The notes beneath the pieces were generated by a model, which was not told the DNA's origin, made no database searches, and saw only the letters and a program-made list of their open reading frames with translations. A program made the position numbers and the translations under genes. A stretch of DNA of 12,673 bases from Deltaproteobacteria bacterium (GTDB taxonomy: Bacteria; Desulfobacterota_C; Deferrisomatia; Deferrisomatales; JACRMM01): NCBI GenBank assembly GCA_016218905.1, contig JACRCS010000364.1, positions 1 to 12,673 on the forward strand. Reading direction: 5' to 3'. Shown piece after piece: positions 6,800-12,673 of this stretch (position 1 is its first letter; every line of letters begins with the position of its first letter).

Positions 6800-7579
6800 A
6801 TGAAGTCCCTCGTCCTCGAGTCTCCGGCAGCCGCGATCCGATTCCACGACCTCGCGGGGGTCGGCGCGCCCCTCGTCTTCGTCCACGGGCTGGGGTGCGC
6901 GTCGTCGTGCGACTACCTGGCGGTCGCTCGCGATCCGTCCCTCGCCTCGCGGAGGGCGATCCTCGTCGACCTCCTCGGCTCCGGGTTCAGCGACAGGCCG
7001 GAGTCCTTCGACTACTCGGTCTCCGCGCACGCGCGGGTCCTCGTCGCCCTCCTCGACGCGCTCGGCGTCGCGACGTGCGACCTCTACGGCCACAGCATGG
7101 GCGGCGCCGTGGCGATCGTCGCCGCGACGATGCTGCCGGGGCGCGTCGAGCACCTGGTGCTGTCCGAGCCCAACCTGGATCCGGGAGGCGGGGTCTTCAG
7201 CAGGAGCATCGCCGCGCAGCCCGAAGGCCGATACGTCGTGAGCGGGCACGCGGAGACGATCCGCGAGGCGGCGCGCTCGGGAAACCACACCTGGGCGGGC
7301 TCGATGGCCGCGACGGCCCCCTTCGCGGCGCACCGCGCGGCGGTCTCGCTCGTCGAGGGGGCGTCGCCTTCGTGGCGCCAGCAGCTGCTCGCGCTCGACA
7401 TCCCGCGCACTGTCCTCTTTGGCGCGCGCTCCTTGCCGGACCCGGACGCCGAGTCGCTCGGCGCGAGCGGCGTCGGAGTGGCCGTCGTCCCCGACGCCGG
7501 CCACTCGATGGCGTGGGACAACCCCTCTGGCCTCGCCCGGGCCATGGCGGAGAAGCTGCGGGTGGACCTGCGCTCCTGA
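6800..7579 (+). CDS. Alpha/beta hydrolase
   Basis: A 259-residue cytoplasmic hydrolase of the alpha/beta fold. I chose ATG 6800, with AGGAG at 6791-6795, over an upstream TTG at 6779. Motifs in order: the oxyanion loop VFVHGLG (26-32), DLLGSGFSDRP (57-67) typical of this fold, the nucleophile elbow YGHSMGG with Ser99, an acidic loop after the sixth strand (LPDPDAES, with Asp214 or Asp216 as candidate acid), and the catalytic His235 in DAGHSMAWDNP. The cap between about 125 and 185 is short. There is no signal peptide. Esterase, lipase, peptidase or C-C hydrolase activity cannot be told apart from sequence alone. Its stop lies 96 bp from that of the convergent methyltransferase gene, so the two share a terminator region but probably not a job. 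Confidence 0.9.
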   Translation: MKSLVLESPAAAIRFHDLAGVGAPLVFVHGLGCASSCDYLAVARDPSLASRRAILVDLLGSGFSDRPESFDYSVSAHARVLVALLDALGVATCDLYGHSMGGAVAIVAATMLPGRVEHLVLSEPNLDPGGGVFSRSIAAQPEGRYVVSGHAETIREAARSGNHTWAGSMAATAPFAAHRAAVSLVEGASPSWRQQLLALDIPRTVLFGARSLPDPDAESLGASGVGVAVVPDAGHSMAWDNPSGLARAMAEKLRVDLRS

Positions 7580-7675
7580 TGCGGTGTCTCGCCATCGCGC
7601 CACCGCTCGCGACGGACCATTCCATCAGTTTGGTCCGCGCATTCTCACCAAAGGTCGGCCCTTGTGATCTCAGGG

Positions 7676-8404
7676 CTACCGCGGTCGGCCACTCGCCAAC
7701 ACGTAGACGGCACAGGGCGGAACTGCCGTCTCACTGTCCCAGCGCACCGGCTCATCGCCCTTGGCGAGAGGCCTATCCACCGTGACGAGGGCGAGGCCGG
7801 CCTCGGCGTAGATGGCGCGATACGCCTCATCGGTGCAAAGGATGTCTTCGACCGGGCGGGGGTCGGGGTGATCCGTCGTGATGACCTTCACGACGTCGCC
7901 GCTCCGGGCGTTCCGGTTCTCGGGAAAGCCCTTCGTCGTGAACGACGCCCATTCGTTCGTATAGACCTCGGGCGTGCAGACGAGGTTCACGAAGCGTCCC
8001 CGCGGCGCGAGCAGCCGCCCGAGGCCCGCGAAGAGGCCCGGCTTCTGCTCGGCGGGAACGTTGTCGAATGTGAAGGCCGAGAAGATGAGGTCGAACGACT
8101 CCGCGGGAAGCCCGGAGAGGTCGCCGCTGGCGACGACCCTGTAGTCGCCCTTCGGATCGCGGAGCCGGGCCTGGGCCACCATTTCCGCGGCGATGTCGAC
8201 CCCGATCGTCTCGAAGCCGAGGCCCGCGAGGAACCGCGTCGACCGCCCGGTTCCGCACCCGAAGTCGAGGGCATTGCGGCCCTGGACGTGCTCGCGGACG
8301 AGGGCAGGGATGTCGCGGAAGGCGAGGCTGTAGGTCCCCGGGAACTCGAGCTGGTCGTAGGCGGCGGCGCGGCGCGCGTCCTGGTAGGCGTTGACAAATC
8401 CCAT
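7676..8404 (-). CDS. Class I SAM-dependent methyltransferase
   Basis: A 242-residue Rossmann-fold methyltransferase. ATG 8404 has an AAAGGGG-like ribosome binding site about 6 nt upstream; the same frame is open further upstream, but that part runs through the shared promoter region and is unlike protein. SAM-binding motif I is ALDFGCGTGRS (45-55), the acidic residue after strand 2 is Asp70 in IGVDIAAEM, a GDLSGLP block sits at 94-100, and strand 4 is SFDLIFSAFTFDNV (103-116). A helix and LLAPRGRFVNLV follow, as in small-molecule methyltransferases. The C-terminal half (about 143-242) presumably shapes the substrate pocket; the substrate is unknown. It is divergent from a MocR-type regulator gene, which commonly controls the gene it faces. 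Confidence 0.9.
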   Translation of the reverse strand: MGFVNAYQDARRAAAYDQLEFPGTYSLAFRDIPALVREHVQGRNALDFGCGTGRSTRFLAGLGFETIGVDIAAEMVAQARLRDPKGDYRVVASGDLSGLPAESFDLIFSAFTFDNVPAEQKPGLFAGLGRLLAPRGRFVNLVCTPEVYTNEWASFTTKGFPENRNARSGDVVKVITTDHPDPRPVEDILCTDEAYRAIYAEAGLALVTVDRPLAKGDEPVRWDSETAVPPCAVYVLASGRPR

Positions 8405-8546
8405 GGCGTCCCCTTTCTCCGCCCCCGCGGTGGAGGCTTTCCGAAAGAAGAGTCGCCGGAAAACGGATTCTCCACCAGGGCCAATATGCCGATAATCAAA
8501 GCGACCGATTTCCCCGACGAGAGCCGTCTTTTGAGGGGCGCTCGAA
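8405..8546. promoter_or_regulatory. Shared control region of methyltransferase and MocR regulator
   Basis: This 142-bp spacer lies between two divergent starts. It holds a perfect inverted repeat, TTTCCG at 8438-8443 and CGGAAA at 8457-8462, 13 bp apart, which is a candidate operator for the GntR-type DNA-binding domain next door. GATAAT at 8491-8496 could be a -10 element for the regulator gene, but no good -35 box sits at the right distance. The stretch is visibly richer in A and T than its surroundings, as expected for promoters. Confidence 0.4.
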
Positions 8547-10064
8547 ATGATGCTGATCCCGATCGACACGTCCAGCTCCATCCCCCTCTACCGGCAGGTC
8601 CGTGACCGGATCGTCGAGCTCGTCGAGAAGGGGGCTCTGCGGCCGGGCGACAGGCTCCCTCCGACGCGGGAGCACGCGGCGACGCTCGGTCTCCACCGAA
8701 CCACGCTCGTGCGCGCCTACGACGAGCTGCGGGCGCTCGGCTATCTCGAGAGTCGGCCCGGCTCGTACTCGACGGTTCGGCGCCGCGCGCGCCCGCCTTC
8801 GGTCCGGCTCGCTCCGGGGAACAGCGGCAGGGACGCCAAGGTGTCCGCCTTCCGCTGGAAGGCGCTCGTAACGCCCGGCGCCCGAATCGCCCTTGCCGAC
8901 GTCGCGCGGGAGGAGGAAGACCACGCGGCAGCCGGGGGCGTGATCGACTTCTCCCGTCTCTCGGCGGACCCGCGGCTCGCGCCGTGCGAGGAGCTCGGGC
9001 GGTACCTCAAGAGAGCCCTCGTCCGCGGCAAGGGCGAGATGCTGGGCTACGCGGACTCCGCGGGGGAAGGGCCGCTCCGGGAGGCCATCTCCCGGCGGAT
9101 GCGGACGCACGGCGTCGACGTGTCGCCCGACGAAGTCGTCGTCACCGCGGGGGCGCAGAGCGCCCTCGACAGATGCCTGAGGCTCCTCGCCAAGCCCGGG
9201 GACCGGGTGGTGGCCGAAGCGCCGACCTACGGCCTGGCCCACAGGCTCTTCCGCGTGCACGGCGTGAAGGTCGTGGAGGTTCCGATGCTCGGCGACGGGA
9301 TGGACCTCGACGCGCTCGCTCGCGCCCTCGGACACGGCCCGGCGCCGCGATTCGTCTACACCATGCCGAACTTCCACAACCCGACCGGCGTGACGACGTC
9401 CCAGGCCCACCGCGAACGGCTCCTGGCGATCTGCGAGGAGAAAGGCGTTCCGATCGTGGAAGACGGCTTCGAGGAGGAAATGAAGTACTTCGGCGAGGCC
9501 GTGCTGCCGATCAAGTCGATGGACGCGAGGGGGACGGTCCTTTACGTCGGCACCTTCTCGAAGGTGGCCTTTCCGGGACTGCGACTCGGCTGGATCGCGG
9601 CCCCGCGCGAGGTCGTCGCGCATCTCTCGGCCCTCGAGCGGGTGACCAGCCTGGGCGGGAACACGCTGATCCAGGCCGCCGTCGCCCGGTTCTGCGCGTC
9701 CGGCGCTCTGGAGTCATACCTGCGGCGTGTGCCCCGCGTCTTCCGCAAGCGAATGCAGGCGACGCTGCGCGCTCTCGACGCCAGCATTCCGGCGAGTGTC
9801 GCCTGGCCCCGTCCCGCGGGCGGATACCTCGTCTGGATGCGCCTGTCGGGACCTCCGGATTCGGAGCCCGAGACATGCGCCCGGCTGCTCGGGGCGGGCG
9901 TGAGGGTCGCTCCGGGCCGCCCCTTCTTCGGGGCGCCTCCTTCTGCTCCCTACGCGCGCCTGTCGATCGCATGCCTCGACGAGGAGGCGATCGCGGAGGG
10001 GTGCCGGAGGATCGGACGCGTTCTGAGGGAGACCTCGCCCCGCGGAATCAGCCCACGGACATGA
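8547..10064 (+). CDS. MocR-family transcriptional regulator (GntR HTH plus aminotransferase domain)
   Basis: A 505-residue regulator; ATG 8547 follows GAGGGG (8533-8538). Residues about 8-80 form a GntR-type winged helix: IPLYRQVRDRIVELVEKGAL, then RPGDRLPPTREHAATLGLHR, then TLVRAYDELRALGYLES. A linker to about 125 joins it to a type I aminotransferase-like domain. There I see VVTAGAQSALDRCL, EAPTYGL, FHNPTG, Asp306 in VEDGFEEEM (the residue that contacts the PLP ring nitrogen) and Lys339 in GTFSKVAFPGLRLGW, the PLP-binding lysine. All key cofactor residues are present, so it probably binds pyridoxal phosphate and uses it, or a PLP adduct, as an effector. Members of this family (PdxR, GabR) control vitamin B6 or amine metabolism and bind next to their own gene. 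The likely target here is the divergent methyltransferase gene, with which it shares 142 bp. Confidence 0.93.
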   Translation: MMLIPIDTSSSIPLYRQVRDRIVELVEKGALRPGDRLPPTREHAATLGLHRTTLVRAYDELRALGYLESRPGSYSTVRRRARPPSVRLAPGNSGRDAKVSAFRWKALVTPGARIALADVAREEEDHAAAGGVIDFSRLSADPRLAPCEELGRYLKRALVRGKGEMLGYADSAGEGPLREAISRRMRTHGVDVSPDEVVVTAGAQSALDRCLRLLAKPGDRVVAEAPTYGLAHRLFRVHGVKVVEVPMLGDGMDLDALARALGHGPAPRFVYTMPNFHNPTGVTTSQAHRERLLAICEEKGVPIVEDGFEEEMKYFGEAVLPIKSMDARGTVLYVGTFSKVAFPGLRLGWIAAPREVVAHLSALERVTSLGGNTLIQAAVARFCASGALESYLRRVPRVFRKRMQATLRALDASIPASVAWPRPAGGYLVWMRLSGPPDSEPETCARLLGAGVRVAPGRPFFGAPPSAPYARLSIACLDEEAIAEGCRRIGRVLRETSPRGISPRT

Positions 10065-10170
10065 GCCCTCGGACCCGGCCGACGCCTTCAGGCTCCAAGC
10101 GAGGGCCGCGCTGCTCGTGCCCGCGGGTCGGGTTGAAGTCGGAAGCGCTCGTTCCCTGCGGGAGACGCGC

Positions 10171-11850
10171 TCAGGACGCCGGGCCCTTGGCCTGCGGCAG
10201 GACGTTCTGGATTGGCGCCGGCCGCGAGACCGGGAGCGAGGTGCTGGTGGCGTCAACGATCTTCAGTACGGCGGGCCGGATGCCCCGCGTCGAGGTGTGA
10301 AGGGCCGTCAGCTCCCGAGTGCTTCCCCTGGTGACGCTCCGCGCGTCGAACAGGACGGTCTCCCGTGTCGCCGTCCGGTCCCGCTCCATAGGGGTAACGG
10401 AGAGCGTGATGCTGAGCCCGTCCAGGGCGCTCTCTCCGGTGTTCCTCACGACGAGCCGGCAAACCCAGGGCTGGCGGGAAGCATCCACGTCAAAACGCTC
10501 GACGAGGAGGCGGCCGGCAAGCTTCTTGACGACTTCAGGTTCGACGCTGGCGACCATTTCACTGAGCATCGGTCCGTCATTGAGACCCTTCAGCGCGGCA
10601 CGATTGAACTGGACGCTCGGGTTGGAGCCGAGCTCGCTGGCTGCGACCCGGGCGCTCGCCTGGATAGCCGTGGTCTCTGCCGCACCTCGGAAGTCTCTCG
10701 GAACGCCGCTCAGACCCAGCACGACCCTCCGGCCAGCCGGAATCGTCCCGGGAAGTGGCGTCCCGACCGCGCACGCGCCATCGGCCGAGAAAAGAGCGAG
10801 CGCTGCCGGCGGAATCCCGGTCGGTACGCGAACCTCGGCCGTCAGGAGCGAGCCGGCGGAAACGGAGCCCGCGATCGGGGCGATGTGCCCTTTGAAACGC
10901 AGGGAGATGTCGGTCTGGCAGCTCTCGGAGTTATTGAAGAGGAGAAGCCGCAAGCTCGAGCCGCCCGAATCGGTCCTGGCGACGCGCTCCACGACCTGCA
11001 GCATCCTGTGCGCCATCATGTCCTTCACGAGGTTCGTGTCGCCGCCTACCCGCTCCTCCCGGATGCTGTTCGTCTCTTCCACGCGGCGGTAGCCACTGTA
11101 GTCGTAGGTCGTGACGAAGACGTGCCGTCTGTCCGCCCCGCCCTTCAGGTTGCGAAGCCTGTCGAGGAGAAAGAAGACCGGGCCGTCGTCCGGCGCGGAC
11201 GCGGCATCGGCCCGCGGCGGAAGCAGGAGGAGGGCGTCGGCGACGAGATTGACTGCGCGCCGGTAGACGAAGGAACGCGCGCCGGGCGACTCGTCGGGCC
11301 ACTGAGAGGCCGCTGCCGCCTGGCGGAGAGAGGCGGCAAGCGGGGACGTGAGGACCTGTCTCTCGCGGAACAGAATGAAGTCCTGCAGGGTGAAGTAGTC
11401 GAGGATCGTGTAGGCCCTCCCCTCCCGGATCGGCGCGGGCACGACCGCGTCGGCCACGAAGTGAAGGTACCGTCCGATGCTCTTCGTCCTCGCGTACGGG
11501 CTCTGGGGACCGCGACCGGACGAGAGGGCCAGGAGGACCCTTTCCGCTTCGACGGTCGGGTCGACGCTTGCCGCCGGGCCATTGTGGTACCGGCAGATCG
11601 AGTCGAAGGAGTCAGGCGAGGCGACCTCGCCGAAGAGCGCCTCGCGGTACTCGACTGGTACCCGCGCCTCGGCGGCGGGGGAGAGGGCGAAGGCGGCCTT
11701 GACGATGGAGACGTGCGTCTCGGGATCCCACGCCTCCGCCGGAGGGGCGACGCAGGCGAGCGCGGCGAGAAGGCCGACGGCGGCGAGTTGCTGCCGTCCC
11801 ACGGGAACGGGGCTCTCTGTTCCGGGGAACTGCGGGACCTGTCCGTTCAC
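10171..11850 (-). CDS. Large secreted protein, P1-nuclease/phospholipase C-like N-terminus
   Basis: A 559-residue exported protein. I chose GTG 11850: it overlaps the upstream stop as GTGA and has GGAGG at 11856-11860, 5 nt away; ATG 11862 is an alternative. A signal peptide (LAAVGLLAALACVAPPAEA) ends just before Trp41. From there W-D-P-E-T-H (Trp41, His46), VASPDSF (Asp80), YHNGP (His89) and LHFVAD (His130, Asp134) follow the order of zinc ligands in P1 nuclease/zinc phospholipase C proteins, where the N-terminal Trp is itself a ligand after signal cleavage. The next expected His, ten residues after His130, is Pro140, and the last ligand pair is not evident. The rest (about 310-559) is beta-rich and looks like two immunoglobulin-like modules. 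It may be an extracellular phosphodiesterase-like enzyme with an altered metal site, or a non-catalytic relative. The fold match is by motif order only. Confidence 0.75.
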   Translation of the reverse strand: MNGQVPQFPGTESPVPVGRQQLAAVGLLAALACVAPPAEAWDPETHVSIVKAAFALSPAAEARVPVEYREALFGEVASPDSFDSICRYHNGPAASVDPTVEAERVLLALSSGRGPQSPYARTKSIGRYLHFVADAVVPAPIREGRAYTILDYFTLQDFILFRERQVLTSPLAASLRQAAAASQWPDESPGARSFVYRRAVNLVADALLLLPPRADAASAPDDGPVFFLLDRLRNLKGGADRRHVFVTTYDYSGYRRVEETNSIREERVGGDTNLVKDMMAHRMLQVVERVARTDSGGSSLRLLLFNNSESCQTDISLRFKGHIAPIAGSVSAGSLLTAEVRVPTGIPPAALALFSADGACAVGTPLPGTIPAGRRVVLGLSGVPRDFRGAAETTAIQASARVAASELGSNPSVQFNRAALKGLNDGPMLSEMVASVEPEVVKKLAGRLLVERFDVDASRQPWVCRLVVRNTGESALDGLSITLSVTPMERDRTATRETVLFDARSVTRGSTRELTALHTSTRGIRPAVLKIVDATSTSLPVSRPAPIQNVLPQAKGPAS

Positions 11851-12173
11851 TGGGGCCTCCATTCGAGCGCGAGCTCGTTGACCTCGAAAACCAGCCCTTT
11901 CGGGGGAAAGACGCGGGCGCGGACAAGCCTACCGCTCCAGACGAGCTGGCCCGGCATCCGGGACGACGAGCCGATCTCGAGGATAGGAAGCCGCTGGAGA
12001 ATTGCCGCTTCGGGCGACGTGATGGGAATGCCCCCGGAGACGAGCACACCTTCCGGGAGGACCTGGAGGGTGACCCACAGGAGATTCGTCGACCAGTAGT
12101 TCTCGAACATCACAAGATTCGCTTCGTGGCCGGAGACGGGAACCTGGGGAAAGCTCATGGAGAGCGATTCCAC
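11847..12173 (-). CDS. Small unknown protein, coupled to the P1/PLC-like gene; 5' end possibly disrupted
   Basis: A 108-residue frame from GTG 12173; ATG 12158 would give 103 residues. Neither has a well-placed ribosome binding site (AGGGA touches the GTG). The sequence has no signal peptide or membrane helix and reads as alternating beta strands (ANLVMFENYWSTNLLWVTLQ, VLPEGVLVSG, RLVRARVFPPKGLVFEVNEL), suggesting a small beta-sandwich. I do not recognise it. Its stop overlaps the next start by 4 bp (GTGA), so the two are translated together. The likely edge of an IS1380-type element lies about 9 bp before the GTG, and the frame stays open into the element for a few codons, so the native N-terminus may have been cut off and the present start may be secondary. 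Confidence 0.6.
   Translation of the reverse strand: MESLSMSFPQVPVSGHEANLVMFENYWSTNLLWVTLQVLPEGVLVSGGIPITSPEAAILQRLPILEIGSSSRMPGQLVWSGRLVRARVFPPKGLVFEVNELALEWRPQ
11856..11860 (-). promoter_or_regulatory. Ribosome binding site GGAGG deciding the GTG start at 11850
   Basis: GGAGG lies inside the last codons of the 108-residue gene, 5 nt before GTG 11850. Together with the GTGA overlap it favours that start over ATG 11862 and indicates translational coupling. Confidence 0.6.
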
Positions 12174-12181
12174 TCCCTTGA

Positions 12182-12673
12182 CCTGATCCGAGAAACCTCA
12201 GTTCAAGCAGGCGCGAGAGGGCAGTAGCGGAGGAAGGCGGCTGGGATTGAAGGGCGTATTCGCCAGGGTGGCGGAAGGTCCAGATGGAGGTGCGCCACAG
12301 TTGGAGGGATCGCCGCAAGGCGCATCAGGAGCTGGGCGAGGTGGTATCGGGATTTCTGGTTGAGGAGGCCGAGAAAGAGCTGGGAGCGGCGGACGGAGGC
12401 GCGCAGGAGACCACCTAGGACGAAGAGGGAGTGGCGGAGGGTCCCGAGGGTCGGGGAGGGATCCTTGAGGACCTCGTCCTTGAAGGCGGTCAGGAGATTG
12501 AAGAGCAGGCAGTTGAGCTGCAGGACGGCCTCGGTGCCCTGGAAAGAGCGCAGGCAGAATCCGTCGGCGGCGAAGTCGAGCTTGAGCTCCTTGATGCGGT
12601 TCTCGCAGTCGGCCCGGCCGTTGTAGAAGCGCCAGACTTCTTCGGGGGCCAGCGAGAGGTTGGTAACGACGGC
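12182..12673 (-). mobile_element. IS1380-family insertion sequence, transposase-3' end (partial)
   Basis: The right part of the window is the end of an insertion sequence that continues past the edge. The transposase 3' end is at 12203, and CCTGATCCGAGAAACCTCAG from 12182 is the likely outer end, since the family usually has a short terminal repeat just beyond the stop. The partner repeat and target duplication are outside the window, so the boundary is an estimate. Confidence 0.65.
12203..12673 (-). CDS. IS1380-family transposase, C-terminal 156 residues (partial)
   Basis: The frame is open from the window edge to TGA at 12203-12205; the N-terminus with the first two catalytic Asp residues is missing. 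Residues 17-31 show Y-N-G-R-A-D-C-E and then a Lys seven residues on, which is the Y-(2)-R-(3)-E-(6)-K signature of IS4-superfamily DDE transposases, with Glu24 the third catalytic acid. ELKLDFAADGFCL and FQGTEAVLQLNCLLFNLL follow, as in IS1380-type enzymes. The next part (LRHSLFVLGGLLRASVRRSQ) is the usual basic helix. In the last 40 codons the third-position pattern weakens while another minus frame stays open, so a frameshift near the end cannot be excluded. The enzyme would move the element by cut and paste. Confidence 0.88.
   Translation of the reverse strand, partial: AVVTNLSLAPEEVWRFYNGRADCENRIKELKLDFAADGFCLRSFQGTEAVLQLNCLLFNLLTAFKDEVLKDPSPTLGTLRHSLFVLGGLLRASVRRSQLFLGLLNQKSRYHLAQLLMRLAAIPPTVAHLHLDLPPPWRIRPSIPAAFLRYCPLAPA

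Noticed and set aside
8496..9623. Minus-strand open frame of 375 codons
   Set aside because: Antisense to the MocR regulator, rich in Arg/Glu/Val/His and without any domain.
8984..10300. Second plus-strand frame of 438 codons
   Set aside because: Out of frame with the MocR gene it overlaps; Arg-rich composition and no motifs.
10117..12099. Very long plus-strand open frame (660 codons)
   Set aside because: It is antisense to the secreted P1/PLC-like gene and the small coupled gene, is rich in Arg, Gly and Asp as GC-rich shadows are, and has no ribosome binding site or domain.
11929..12318. Minus-strand frame spanning the IS end and the small gene
   Set aside because: It begins inside the transposase in another frame and continues through the 108-residue gene out of frame. 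I kept only the caveat of a possible frameshift near the transposase end.
1..12673. CRISPR array, tRNA, rRNA, defence or toxin-antitoxin system
   Set aside because: No regularly spaced repeats, no cloverleaf-like or rRNA-like sequence, and no recognisable nuclease-effector, toxin or restriction gene were seen on either strand.

Overview
This is a GC-rich window (well above 60% G+C by eye, nearly all real genes ending codons in G or C) from a bacterial chromosome. Dense, mostly short intergenic spaces, many secreted proteins and the style of the ECF sigma factor and small membrane protein pair suggest a Gram-negative environmental bacterium, perhaps Acidobacteriota. That assignment is inference from general flavour; no rRNA or marker gene is present.

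Layout. 1-297 (minus): start of a DUF2167 membrane/secreted protein, cut by the window edge. 480-1433 (plus): secreted lipase of the PHB-depolymerase PhaZ7 / lipase class 2 type, divergent from the first gene. 1506-2723 (plus): four-helix membrane protein made of two similar halves. 2812-4545 (minus): large secreted protein with an HExxH metalloprotease motif but without the usual third zinc ligand. 4546-5031: a 486-bp space with hairpins and a possible coding remnant. 5032-5598 and 5609-5962 (plus): an ECF sigma factor and a small two-helix membrane protein, a tight two-gene operon. 5963-6274: a space that carries a codon-like signal on the minus strand. 6275-6691 (plus): secreted DUF4019 protein. 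6800-7579 (plus): alpha/beta hydrolase. 7676-8404 (minus) and 8547-10064 (plus): a divergent SAM-methyltransferase / MocR-type regulator pair sharing a 142-bp control region with an inverted repeat. 10171-11850 (minus): large secreted protein whose N-terminus resembles P1-nuclease/phospholipase C proteins. It overlaps by 4 bp (GTGA) with 11847-12173 (minus), a small unknown protein. 12182-12673 (minus): end of an IS1380-family insertion sequence, which abuts the start of that two-gene unit.

How it fits together. There is no single long operon. The recurring theme is exported hydrolase-like proteins (lipase, HExxH protein, P1/PLC-like protein) and small exported proteins of unknown role. Two regulatory units stand out: the ECF sigma/membrane protein pair and the MocR/methyltransferase pair. 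I found no CRISPR array, tRNA, rRNA or recognisable defence system. The most interesting points are two large secreted proteins whose metal-binding motifs look incomplete, the IS junction at the head of a translationally coupled pair, and two spaces with codon-like signal that matches no annotated gene.
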